Source: an uncultured Microbacterium sp.
Lineage (GTDB): Bacteria > Actinomycetota > Actinomycetes > Actinomycetales > Microbacteriaceae
Direction: 5' to 3'
DNA: 37,662 nt
Assembly (NCBI RefSeq): GCF_913776565.1
Contig: NZ_CAJYPF010000031.1
Span: forward strand, 1 to 37,662
Position numbers and translations under genes: made by a program. Below the pieces are notes generated by a model. The model did not search any database and had not been told where the DNA came from. It worked only from the letters and a program-made list of their open reading frames with translations. Below, piece by piece: positions 19,391-28,173 of this stretch (position 1 is the stretch's first letter; each line of letters begins with the position of its first letter).

Positions 19391-19442
19391 GCTGACAAGT
19401 CGGTTGCAGAATGTCGCCGAGTTGTCAGCAGCGTGCAGTCTC
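19378..19442. repeat. 65-bp palindromic dispersed element, copy 1
   Basis: GAGACAGCTTCCCGCTGACAAGTCGGTTGCAGAATGTCGCCGAGTTGTCAGCAGCGTGCAGTCTC; 57/65 identical, gapless, to 36874-36938; imperfect inverted repeat between convergent genes. Confidence 0.85.
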
Positions 19443-19482
19443 GCTGCTCCCGGCGCCCCGGCGCCCGCGCCCCCGCCCCGCG

Positions 19483-20799
19483 CTACTCGCCCGCGTCGCG
19501 TCCGTACAGCCCGCGCCCCGTCGGCGGCTGACGCCGCGGGGCCGTCTCCTCGCGTCGGCGGCTGACGTAGACGGCGAGGGCGCCGATCCCGCCCAGCGCC
19601 ACCAGCCCCGCGAGGCCGATCCCGGTCGCGGTGAGGATGGCGGCGGCGTCCGGTCCCGGTCCCACGATCACCGCGACCGCCCCGGGCGTGCCGGTGGGCG
19701 ACGCGCTCGGCGTCGGCGAGACGAACGGGCTCTGCGGGCCTCGCAGTCCCGACCCGGGAACGAGCACGATCGCGTCGTAGGGCTGCACGACACCCCAGCC
19801 CGAGGTGTTCGAGCGCGTGTCCGGCTGCGCGCGCACGGCGGTCGCCTCGAGTCGGTACGCCCACTGCGCGGGAGTCTCGTCGGGATGAGCGGATGCCACC
19901 AGAGCCGCCGCGGCCGAGACGTAGGCCGCCGCGTAGCTCGTGGCGGGTTCGTCGGCGGCGACGACGCAGTCCCCGCCGAGCGGCCAGGTCGAGGCGATCT
20001 GCTGACCCGGAGCGGACAGTCGCACGTGCGTGCCGTGGATGCTCGCCTTCGTCACGGTGCCCTCGGCGCCGGTCGCGGCAACGCCGATCGCCCCCGAGAA
20101 CCCGGCCGGGTAACGCGGCCCGTCGTTCTCGTCGATCTCGACGGCGGCGTCGGAGTCGCGATTGCCCGCGCTGGCGACGACGAGGCTCCCGCGCTCGGCG
20201 GCGTAGGCGACGGCGTCGGCGAGGGCGCCGTTCTTCTCGGTCGTGCTCATCGAGACGTTGATGATCTGCGCCCCGCGGTCGGCGGCGGCGCGGATGCCCT
20301 CGGCCATCCGCGCGGTGTTCGGTCCGAACCCGGCCTCGCGCACCTGGTCGGACACCCCCGCGTAGACGCGGATCGGCAGGATCTTCGCGGCCGGGGCGAG
20401 TCCCTGCACGCCGGAGCCGGTGATGGTCTGCGCGGCGATCTGGCCGGCGATCACGGTGCCGTGACCGTACTGGTCGGTGCGCCCGGAGCCGTCCGTGCCG
20501 TCGGGCACGAGGTTGACCCCCGGCAGCACGACCGCGTCCAGGTGCGGGTTCGCCGCGATCCCGGAGTCCACGACGGCCACGGTCACCCCCGCCCCGCGGG
20601 TGAGAGACCACGCCGTGTCGCTCTGCAGCGTCTCCAGCGCGGGCGGAGTCTGGGTCACTCGGGTCTCGGCGGTGCACTGCTCGCTCGTCGCGGAGCGGAT
20701 CCCGGATGCCGGCCCCACCGCCTGAGCGGGCAGCGGCGTCGCGACCAGCCCGACGCTGACCGCGACGAGCACCGCCGCGACCCGCGAGAGAGCGGTCAC
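19483..20799 (-). CDS. mycP: type VII secretion mycosin (S8 protease, membrane anchored), mycosin 1
   Basis: Signal peptide; VAVVDSGI, YGHGTVIAGQIAA, VVASAGN, ATSYAAAYVSA; C-terminal TM then RRREE; adjacent to eccB. Confidence 0.9.
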   Translation of the reverse strand: MTALSRVAAVLVAVSVGLVATPLPAQAVGPASGIRSATSEQCTAETRVTQTPPALETLQSDTAWSLTRGAGVTVAVVDSGIAANPHLDAVVLPGVNLVPDGTDGSGRTDQYGHGTVIAGQIAAQTITGSGVQGLAPAAKILPIRVYAGVSDQVREAGFGPNTARMAEGIRAAADRGAQIINVSMSTTEKNGALADAVAYAAERGSLVVASAGNRDSDAAVEIDENDGPRYPAGFSGAIGVAATGAEGTVTKASIHGTHVRLSAPGQQIASTWPLGGDCVVAADEPATSYAAAYVSAAAALVASAHPDETPAQWAYRLEATAVRAQPDTRSNTSGWGVVQPYDAIVLVPGSGLRGPQSPFVSPTPSASPTGTPGAVAVIVGPGPDAAAILTATGIGLAGLVALGGIGALAVYVSRRREETAPRRQPPTGRGLYGRDAGE

Positions 20800-22124
20800 T
20801 TCGCCTCCGGCGTGCGCTGGGCGGCGCTCTCGCTCAGGGAGGGGCCGGTGGCCAGCAGCGCGGTCCAGCCGTCCGCGATCGCCCCGACGTCGCCGGTGCC
20901 GTACCCGAGGCGGGCGATGGTCTCGTCGGTCGCGCCGGGCAGGGGGAACGCGGTGCCGGTGGCATCCACCAGGGTCAGCACGCTGGCGCTCTGATCGCCG
21001 CGCCCGCCCGCGCGCACGAGAGCGCCGTGGCTGGGGTCGACGCGCACGCCCGAGGGGACGGCGGTCGAGGCGGGCTGCGTGGCCAATGCGGTGACGGCCT
21101 GACCCTCGCCCGGTTGCAGCACCGCGCACGGGCGCTGTCCGCTCGGCACGGTCTCGAAGCCGACGCGCGGCCAGTCGTCGCCGAGTCCCTGTGCGGCGGT
21201 GGGCAGGCTGCGGATCTCGTCGGCGGTGACCTCGGTCACCTGTCCGCCCAGGGCGCTGCCGCTGCCCAGCTGATAGAGCTGCCACGCGAGGGGCGAGAGG
21301 GCTTCGAGCACACCGCCGGTCTGCACGAGGAAGCGCTCGTCGTCGGCGGCGCCCGCCTGACGCACGACCTGTCCGACGCGTAGCGAGGTGCCGGCGACAT
21401 CCTGGCCGTAGTTCTGCAGGGTGATCGGGGTGAGCGCGGTGCCGGAGGTGAAGAGGTCGAGCCACGCCGCGGGGACGGTGAGGGGCGAGAGCGACGAGAT
21501 GCCGGCCGCGCGCAGCACGGCATCCGCATCTTCGCTCGAGACGGCGAAACTGCGATCGCCCTGGACGACGTGCAGGATGCCGTCGGCCGACACGACGACG
21601 GCGCGGTCGGTGGCGGGTGCGGGGCCCGCCGCGGACGAGATGCGCACATCGACGCCGGTGTCGTCGCTCACGCACGCGCTCCACCCGGTGTTGAGCAGCC
21701 CGGATGCGGGCGGCAGTTCGTCGGGGGCGCCGGTGATGCCGAGCGTCTCGCCGACGGGTGTGCCGTCGAGGGTGGCCTGATCTGTGGAGATGACGGCGTA
21801 GTCGTTGGCCGGCAGCAGCAGGCGGGCGCTGGCGGTGTTGATCACCGGGTGCAGGACGCCGTCGACGGTGACGAATCGGGCGCCGGTGTCGGACACGAGG
21901 ACGAGCTTGCCGTTCTCCCATCCGGTCGGAAGCCCGGGACGGATCAGCCCGTAGAACACTCCCACCAACACGACGAGCACCGACAGCGCGATCGCGGCGA
22001 TGACGGCGCGAAGGGGAGACGCCGGCTGCAGTTCTTTGCCGCCGGGAGCGCCGCTGACGAAAGCGGTCAGCAGGCGTCGGCGCGAGAAGTTCTGCGCCTC
22101 GATCAGATCGCCCTTGGTGGCCAC
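20796..22124 (-). CDS. eccB: type VII secretion protein EccB
   Basis: MATKGDLIEAQNFSRRRLLTAFVSG N-terminus, single TM, FVTVDGVLHPVINTASARLLL. Confidence 0.93.
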   Translation of the reverse strand: MATKGDLIEAQNFSRRRLLTAFVSGAPGGKELQPASPLRAVIAAIALSVLVVLVGVFYGLIRPGLPTGWENGKLVLVSDTGARFVTVDGVLHPVINTASARLLLPANDYAVISTDQATLDGTPVGETLGITGAPDELPPASGLLNTGWSACVSDDTGVDVRISSAAGPAPATDRAVVVSADGILHVVQGDRSFAVSSEDADAVLRAAGISSLSPLTVPAAWLDLFTSGTALTPITLQNYGQDVAGTSLRVGQVVRQAGAADDERFLVQTGGVLEALSPLAWQLYQLGSGSALGGQVTEVTADEIRSLPTAAQGLGDDWPRVGFETVPSGQRPCAVLQPGEGQAVTALATQPASTAVPSGVRVDPSHGALVRAGGRGDQSASVLTLVDATGTAFPLPGATDETIARLGYGTGDVGAIADGWTALLATGPSLSESAAQRTPEAK

Positions 22125-22125
22125 G

Positions 22126-23460
22126 TCAGGCCAGCCCGGACGAGATCACGGCCAACGGGAGCAGCGACGCCAGCACGAGCAGTTCGGCGGTGTCGGCGAG
22201 CCGGGTCAGGCGCAGACGGGTCTTGGGGGCGAGCAGGGTGACGGTCACGACGGTGACGGTGGCCACCGCGAGGACGACGAGGATGCCCACGCGCAGCCCC
22301 GGCTGCGCGAGCGAGGCCGCGACGCCCGCGACCACGAGTCCCAGGATGCCGGTGGCCATGACGGTCAGCACGCCCGAGCGCGCGAAGGTCTGGCGCGACG
22401 GGAACATCATGCCGGCGAAGGCGAGGGCGCACAGGACGGCGCCGGTGGCATTGTGCGCGGCGACCAGCGGGGTGGCGAGCAGCACCGCGGCGGCGAGGGC
22501 CAGACGCAGCGCGATGAGGATGCGTTTGCCCTGCGCGACGCGGGCGGCGACGTCGTCGGCGTCGATGGGCTCGGGGTCGGCGAACATCTCGGCGTCGCTC
22601 TGCGGCGACACCACACGGAGCCGCGTGGTGCTGATCGCGAGCCAGGGCAGGGCTCCGCCGAGCGTGGCGACGACGCCGACCATCAGCGTCCAGACCGCGG
22701 CGGGGTCGAAGAAGGCGGCGAGAGTTCCCGCGACGCCGACCGCCCCTCCCGCGACGAGCGGGGCGAGCTGCAGTTCCGCGCGGTCGCGCGAGAGCGCGAG
22801 GGCGATGCCCGCGACGATGAATGCGGCGCCTCCTGCGGCGGCCATGGGCCACCCCCACATCGGCAGGGCCACCGGTACGGCGAGGTAGCCCGCGACTCCG
22901 GCGAAGACGGATGCCGCGATCCCCAGGCCCTGGCCGGCTTCGCGCTGGCCGAGGCGGGCGACGACGGCCGAGACGATCAGTAGCACGACGGCACCGCCGC
23001 CCGCGACGAGCGCGCCGAAGGGGAGGGCGCGACCGGCCGCGAGCAGGAGCACCGCGCAGACGCCCAGCAGCGCGAGGCTGACGGCCAGGGCGGTGCGGGC
23101 GTTGTCGCGGGTCGTCCAGGGGCGGTTCTGCTGCGCGGTCGCGTCGATGACCGCTTCGACGATGTCGTCGTACACCCGGGGCTGCGCGACCAGTCCGCCA
23201 CGCACGAGCGTGAGCACTTCACCGTCGACGATGCCCTGGGCGGATGCGCCCCTCGCTGGATCGACGGTCGTGCCGTCGGCGCGCTGCAGCGCGTAGCCGG
23301 CGGAGGTCATCGACGCGTCGAGCACGCCGAGCGACCGGGCGAAGCCGGGGAGGAACTCGATGACGGGGATCTGCGCGGGGATCGCGATGTCGAGGCGACG
23401 CCCCTCGCTCTGCACCGACAGGCGCAGCAGCGCACGCGTCGCGTTCATCACGTCAGCCAT
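22126..23460 (-). CDS. eccD: type VII secretion integral membrane protein EccD
   Basis: Ubiquitin-like N-terminal region followed by about 11 TM segments; adjacent to eccB. Confidence 0.9.
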   Translation of the reverse strand: MADVMNATRALLRLSVQSEGRRLDIAIPAQIPVIEFLPGFARSLGVLDASMTSAGYALQRADGTTVDPARGASAQGIVDGEVLTLVRGGLVAQPRVYDDIVEAVIDATAQQNRPWTTRDNARTALAVSLALLGVCAVLLLAAGRALPFGALVAGGGAVVLLIVSAVVARLGQREAGQGLGIAASVFAGVAGYLAVPVALPMWGWPMAAAGGAAFIVAGIALALSRDRAELQLAPLVAGGAVGVAGTLAAFFDPAAVWTLMVGVVATLGGALPWLAISTTRLRVVSPQSDAEMFADPEPIDADDVAARVAQGKRILIALRLALAAAVLLATPLVAAHNATGAVLCALAFAGMMFPSRQTFARSGVLTVMATGILGLVVAGVAASLAQPGLRVGILVVLAVATVTVVTVTLLAPKTRLRLTRLADTAELLVLASLLPLAVISSGLA

Positions 23461-23549
23461 CCGCGGCCCCCTCTTCCCGGACCGAAGCCCCTGCGGTCGG
23501 ACCCCGAAATCCTATCGTCGCCGCGGGGCGGGCCCGCGGTGGGTGGCGG

Positions 23550-23837
23550 TCAGCGGAACCGGGCCGCCGAGGCCCGGTCGGCGGTGACGTAGTCATCGGC
23601 CATCGAGTCCGTGGCGTTCGCGATGCGGTGCAGGGCGTCGCGCATCTGCTCGAGGGTGGCCGACCACTGGCGCTGCGCGGTGTCGTAGGCGCTCTGGGCA
23701 GATCCCTCCCACTGGCCGCGCAGGCGGGTGACCTCGGCGTCGAGTCCGCCGAGGGCGGCGTCGATGCGGGCGCTTTCGGCGCGCAGGCGTGCGGCGGTGG
23801 CGTGGAGCGACTCGGGGGTGACGCGCAGATCGCTCAC
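23550..23837 (-). CDS. WXG100 family protein (pair A, member 1)
   Basis: 95 aa; GQWEGSAQSAYDTAQRQW; C-terminal DDYVTADRASAARF with YxxxD. Confidence 0.88.
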   Translation of the reverse strand: MSDLRVTPESLHATAARLRAESARIDAALGGLDAEVTRLRGQWEGSAQSAYDTAQRQWSATLEQMRDALHRIANATDSMADDYVTADRASAARFR

Positions 23838-24154
23838 GGCTGGCCTCCGAGCATCGCGCCCAGACCCTGGATGGTCGCGCCGTGGGACTCCTCGACGGCT
23901 TCCTGGTCGCGGGCGGTGGCGCGCAGTGAGGCGCTGAGGTCGATCAGCACGTCGTTGAGCCGGTTCGCTCCTGCCGTCCATTCGTTCACGAGCGCGCCGT
24001 AGGCGGTCGCGGCGTCGCCCGACCACGTGCCGCGGAGCTCGTCGAGCTCGTCGAGCACGCGCCGGGTGCTGTCGGCGATGTCGGCGTGGGCGCCCGTGAC
24101 GGCCTCGGCGCCGCGGGCGAGCGCGCCCTCGCCGACCAGGATGCGATCAGACAT
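23834..24154 (-). CDS. WXG100-like protein (pair A, member 2)
   Basis: 106 aa helical hairpin with WSG turn: ELRGTWSGDAATAYGALVNEW; 4-nt overlap with its partner. Confidence 0.85.
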   Translation of the reverse strand: MSDRILVGEGALARGAEAVTGAHADIADSTRRVLDELDELRGTWSGDAATAYGALVNEWTAGANRLNDVLIDLSASLRATARDQEAVEESHGATIQGLGAMLGGQP

Positions 24155-24196
24155 GGTGTCCTCTTCTTCGGGTGATGGGGGTGGCCGCGGTCGACG

Positions 24197-25582
24197 TCAC
24201 TCGTCGCGCTCGCCGGCCTGCGCGTTCTCGGAACGGGGCCCGATCTCCTCGTCGTCCTCCATGCGCGGGGCGATGGGGCCGCCCAGACCGCGGGCGATCT
24301 CATCGCGGCGCTCGGAGCGTGAACCGGTGCCGCCCATTCCGCCGATACCGCGCGTGCCGGCGCCGCCGGAGGCTCCGCGCACGCCGCCACCGGCGGCGCT
24401 GCTCCCGCCTGTCGCCCCGGTGGTTCCTGCGCGCATCCCTGCGCCGCGTGCCGTGGAGGAGCCGGGGGCCCCGCCTCCGGCCGCTCCGCCGGCGAGACCG
24501 CCGACGCCGCGCGTGCCGAGCCCGGAGGCTGCGGGCGACGTCTTTCCGAGCAGTCCGCCGCCGCGGCCCGATGCGGCCGTCGACGACGTGCCGCCACCGA
24601 AGAGGCTGCCGCCGGGGGCCCCGGCGCCGCGGGCGAGACGGCTGAGCGCGGCGGCGCCGCCACCACCGGCGACCAGGCCGGCGCTGAGTCCCGAGCCCAG
24701 CCCGGCGCCCAGCCCGCCGCCGCCGAGTCCGCCGGATCCGGTGCCGAGGTGCCCGCCACCGGGGGCGGACGGGATGACGCCGGGGAGCGTGGGCGTGCCG
24801 GTGAGCGGTCCGTCGGGGGTGGGCTCGGGCGGGATGCCGCCGAGGTCGATCGGAGGCTTCGTCCCGAGATTCACGTGAGGATCGTCGGCGAAGAAGGGAC
24901 CGTAGTGGTCGAGTTCGGCGTCCCCGCCGCCGGCGTCGCCGTGGGACGCAGGCTGTCCACCGACCGGGACGGGCAAGAAGGTGGGGCTGCCGGAGCGTCC
25001 GAGGTTCCCGCCCGCGTTGTCACCGGTCGGCGTGGGCGAAGTGCCCGCCGAGCCGTCCGACCAGACGTCGAATGTCGGTGGCTCGTCGAGGGTGAGGGCG
25101 TCCATCTCCGCAGCGTGCGTCGACATGGCGTCGGCCGCGGCCTGCTCGCGCTGGTTCGCGAGATAGCCGTTGATGGCCGCGGACGCCCCTTCGCCGGCGA
25201 GGAATGCAACCGGACCGAGAACGAGGGACGACCCGACGGCTGCGGCTCGAACGGCGGCTTCTTGTCCGCCCGACATGCTGCCCGCGGGAAGCTGAGCGAG
25301 CGACTCGCGGGCACGTTCGCGGATGCTGTTGGCCTGCGAGATCCTGATCGCGGCCGTGACCTGGATCCAGTTGATCTGCTTCTGCACCTCGGTCGCGGTG
25401 GCGGCGAACGTCGAGCTGGCGGCTTCTCCGCTCTGCCCCATGACACCGGGGTCGGCGGCGACTTTCTGGAGCACGCTCTGCAACGAGGTGAGTCCCTCGA
25501 GCAGGGGGATTCGCCCGGGCATGGCCCAGGCGTTGCCGTTGTCGGCGAAATCGATCAATCGCTGTTCATTGGGGCCGGTCAT
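24197..25582 (-). CDS. T7SS-associated protein: helical N-terminal half and Gly/Ala-rich C-terminal half
   Basis: 461 aa between WXG100 and mycosin 2 genes; N-terminal helices, then long GGGLGAGLGSGLSAGLVAGGGG-type low complexity and acidic tail. Confidence 0.75.
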   Translation of the reverse strand: MTGPNEQRLIDFADNGNAWAMPGRIPLLEGLTSLQSVLQKVAADPGVMGQSGEAASSTFAATATEVQKQINWIQVTAAIRISQANSIRERARESLAQLPAGSMSGGQEAAVRAAAVGSSLVLGPVAFLAGEGASAAINGYLANQREQAAADAMSTHAAEMDALTLDEPPTFDVWSDGSAGTSPTPTGDNAGGNLGRSGSPTFLPVPVGGQPASHGDAGGGDAELDHYGPFFADDPHVNLGTKPPIDLGGIPPEPTPDGPLTGTPTLPGVIPSAPGGGHLGTGSGGLGGGGLGAGLGSGLSAGLVAGGGGAAALSRLARGAGAPGGSLFGGGTSSTAASGRGGGLLGKTSPAASGLGTRGVGGLAGGAAGGGAPGSSTARGAGMRAGTTGATGGSSAAGGGVRGASGGAGTRGIGGMGGTGSRSERRDEIARGLGGPIAPRMEDDEEIGPRSENAQAGERDE

Positions 25583-26871
25583 GATGCATTCCTCCCGCGG
25601 ACTTTCCGCCGTTGCGCGATGACGACGATGACGGTGATCGCTGCGGCGACGATGACGAGACCCACCACTGCGGCGATGATCCAGGGCACGAGGGAGCCGA
25701 CGTCGAACGTGTTCGCGCCGGCCGCTTCTCGGTCGAACGTGCTCTGCCGTTGCGTCTCGGGTGCCTCGAAGCCGTTCGCGCGGGCGGAGGCGATCTGGTC
25801 CGCGGTGGGTGCGCCGAACGGTCCCTGCATGAGAGGGGTCTCGTCTGGGAACGAGGACGGATCCGTCTCGAGGAGCGTGGGCAGCCAGGCGGCGCCGTAC
25901 CCGAAACCGTCGTCGGCTCTGACGGGTTCATGCTGCGCGCCGTTGGTGCTGGACAGGAGCGCGTGAACGAGCTGGTTGCCCGTCGCTTCGGGGTATTTCT
26001 GCGCGGCGAGCGCCAGCATGCCGGCCACCGTCGGCGCGGCGTAGGACGAGCCCTGCCGCGAGGAGGAAGCCGACCAATCCCCCGCCCACCCGACTGTCGG
26101 CAGGCAGCAGCCGGAGGCGACGACCGTCGTCGAGGGGATGACGAAGGGGGTTCCGTCATCCTGGACCTGCAGGTTGCCCTGGGAGTCGATGCCCGACACT
26201 CCGACGACGCCGTTCATGCCGGTGTAGTCCTTCGCGACATTCACCCCCGAGTTCGGATTGGGGTAGGCCGCGACGATCGCGACTCCGCGTGCGACGGCGT
26301 AGGCGATGACGGGGGCGTCGGCCTCGGACGCCACCATCGAAACAGCCGACACGATCACCCGAGCGCCGTCATCGACGGCATTCTTCACGTTGAAACCGAA
26401 GTCGCTCAGGCCGCCGGTGTCGTTCTTCGTGCAGCCCGCTTGCGGACCCAGACCGTAGAACGTCAGGTCGGCGTCGGGCGCTATGCCCGAGACGAGGCCT
26501 GCTCCGGTCCCGTTGCCGATGATCATCGCCGTGATCGTCGTTCCGTGGATGGCCGGAGAATTTGCTTCGGTCGTGACGGCGTCTCCATCGCTCTTGCAGA
26601 GCGGCTTGTCGGAGATTGAGAGATTGGTCCCCTCGAAGACGGGCAGGTCGGGGTTGATCTGACTCTCGATCACCGCGACCTTGACGCCTGCGCCGGTGAG
26701 CCCGGCGGCATGCGCGGCACCGACACCGTACGTGTCGGCCCACCATTGCGCGTTGTTGCCCGGGGCGCTGGAATCGTCGGCTGCGGAGGCTGCCAGTGGT
26801 GTCGAGACGCACATGATCGCGGCGAGGGCCGCGGAGCCGAGCAGCGACCAGAGTCGGTGACGATGGCTCAT
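25579..26871 (-). CDS. second mycosin-like S8-family membrane protein with Asp-to-Glu at the catalytic Asp position
   Basis: Signal peptide; VAVIESQINPDLP, SPAIHGTTITAMIIGNG, RQGSSYAAPTVAGMLALA; C-terminal TM VPWIIAAVVGLVIVAAAITVIVVIAQRRK. Confidence 0.82.
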   Translation of the reverse strand: MSHRHRLWSLLGSAALAAIMCVSTPLAASAADDSSAPGNNAQWWADTYGVGAAHAAGLTGAGVKVAVIESQINPDLPVFEGTNLSISDKPLCKSDGDAVTTEANSPAIHGTTITAMIIGNGTGAGLVSGIAPDADLTFYGLGPQAGCTKNDTGGLSDFGFNVKNAVDDGARVIVSAVSMVASEADAPVIAYAVARGVAIVAAYPNPNSGVNVAKDYTGMNGVVGVSGIDSQGNLQVQDDGTPFVIPSTTVVASGCCLPTVGWAGDWSASSSRQGSSYAAPTVAGMLALAAQKYPEATGNQLVHALLSSTNGAQHEPVRADDGFGYGAAWLPTLLETDPSSFPDETPLMQGPFGAPTADQIASARANGFEAPETQRQSTFDREAAGANTFDVGSLVPWIIAAVVGLVIVAAAITVIVVIAQRRKVRGRNAS

Positions 26872-27257
26872 CGCGTCAGCCCCGAGATGAAGGACTGCGT
26901 CGACGATGTGGACGCGCCCGCGCTGCCGGTGGGTGGGGAGCTCGTCGCGGAGTCGATCACCGACAGGGCCTGTTGCGCCTCGTCGGCCCCCATCGCGTCC
27001 CGCTCTTGCAGTGCGGTGACCGCGTCCGAAAGCGCTCGGGCGTGTTCCGCCACCCACGATCGGACCCGTTCGATCTCGGTGGCCAGCTGATCGGCGCGCT
27101 GCTCGAGGTGCCGGGTGAACTCTGCCGAGGTGTCCTCGGATCGGTTCCCCTCGACCTCGCTGATGGTCGCGCTCGGCGGGATTTCTTCGGGGACCTCGGT
27201 GAGCAGCACGACGTTGTGCTGGACCTGGTCGCTGTCGTAGCCGATCGGACCACTCAT
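26868..27257 (-). CDS. hypothetical T7SS-associated helical protein
   Basis: 129 aa; overlaps the mycosin 2 start; predicted helices with SWVAEHARALSDAVTAL and Ser/Thr-rich tail. Confidence 0.65.
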   Translation of the reverse strand: MSGPIGYDSDQVQHNVVLLTEVPEEIPPSATISEVEGNRSEDTSAEFTRHLEQRADQLATEIERVRSWVAEHARALSDAVTALQERDAMGADEAQQALSVIDSATSSPPTGSAGASTSSTQSFISGLTR

Positions 27258-27315
27258 GGAACTCCTCGTTTCGTGAAGCGGGGGGCTGAAGGGGAAAGCG
27301 GCCCGGGGCGGACCG

Positions 27316-27353
27316 CACGAACCGGCGGCCGCCGAAGCGGCCGCCGGTTCGTG
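27316..27353 (-). terminator. 17-bp perfect hairpin with CGAA (TTCG on -) loop immediately downstream of a WXG100 gene
   Basis: CACGAACCGGCGGCCGC (27316-27332), loop CGAA, GCGGCCGCCGGTTCGTG (27337-27353). Confidence 0.7.
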
Positions 27354-27358
27354 GCGAC

Positions 27359-27646
27359 TCAGACGAAGCGGCCGGCGGCGGACTTGTCGGTCGAGGTGTA
27401 GCCCTGGGCGATCTCTTCGGTCTTGCCGGCGATCTGCTGCAGGAGCTCGTTCAGGCGGGTGATGGACTGGGTCCACTGGGCCTGGGCCTGGTCGTAGGCG
27501 ACCTGCGCCTCGCCGTCCCACGAGGCGCGCAGCGCGCCGACCTGGGACTCGAGCTCGTCGAGACGGGTGCGGATGCCGGAGGCGCCGTTGCGGATCTGAC
27601 CGGAGAGGGCGATGACCTGCTCGGGACGAACGGACATGGACTGCAT
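27359..27646 (-). CDS. WXG100 family protein (pair B, member 1)
   Basis: 95 aa; ASWDGEAQVAYDQAQAQW; C-terminal AQGYTSTDKSAAGRFV with YxxxD. Confidence 0.9.
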   Translation of the reverse strand: MQSMSVRPEQVIALSGQIRNGASGIRTRLDELESQVGALRASWDGEAQVAYDQAQAQWTQSITRLNELLQQIAGKTEEIAQGYTSTDKSAAGRFV

Positions 27647-27675
27647 GGGGGTTCCTTCTTTCGAGTCGAGCGGGG

Positions 27676-27987
27676 TCAGCCGAGCAGCGAGCCCAGGTTG
27701 CCGATGGTCTGCTGGTGCGACTCCTCGGAAGCCGCCTGGTCGCGCTCGGTGCCGCGCAGGGCGTCCTCGAGCGTGACGAGCACGTTGTTCAGCTTGGTGG
27801 TCTCTTCGTTCCAGCGCTGCATGAGCTGGGTGTACGAGCCGGCGGCGGCGCCGGTCCAGAAGCCGGCCACCTGGTCGAGCTCGGTGCGGACCTTGCGGAC
27901 CTGCTCGTCGATGCCCGACTTGGCGGTGTTGACCGCCTCGGCTCCGCGACGAAGCGCACCCTCCTGGGCTGCGATGAGATCTGCCAC
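27676..27987 (-). CDS. WXG100-like protein (pair B, member 2)
   Basis: GTG start at 27987 preceded by GAGGAGA; GFWTGAAAGSYTQLMQRWNEETTKLNNVLVTLEDALRGTERDQ; homologous layout to 23834-24154. Confidence 0.85.
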   Translation of the reverse strand: MADLIAAQEGALRRGAEAVNTAKSGIDEQVRKVRTELDQVAGFWTGAAAGSYTQLMQRWNEETTKLNNVLVTLEDALRGTERDQAASEESHQQTIGNLGSLLG

Positions 27988-28151
27988 GTCTGTCTCCTCG
28001 ATGTTCCTCCGGGCGCGCCCGGGCGTTGGGGATCTGTCGACCGTCTCGAATCGCTGACCCGGAACGGCGTCGATGGAGGAAATCGGAGCCCCCACCGGGC
28101 ATCGACGTTACGTAATTCCGAAGAAGAACGACAACCCCCTGTGGATATTCG

Positions 28152-28173
28152 AAGATGACAAAGTTCTCATCTT
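28152..28173. promoter_or_regulatory. inverted repeat in the divergent T7SS intergenic region
   Basis: AAGATGA (28152-28158) - 8 nt - TCATCTT (28167-28173), perfect; nearby 8-bp palindrome TTACGTAA (28108-28115). Confidence 0.4.

Noticed and set aside
19378-19442. Reading the 65-bp element as a conserved short peptide (e.g. RLHAADNSATFCNRLVSGKL / RLHPADNSVTSCNRFVSRMQ)
   Set aside because: Similarity follows from the shared DNA palindrome; no start, RBS or independent coding signal
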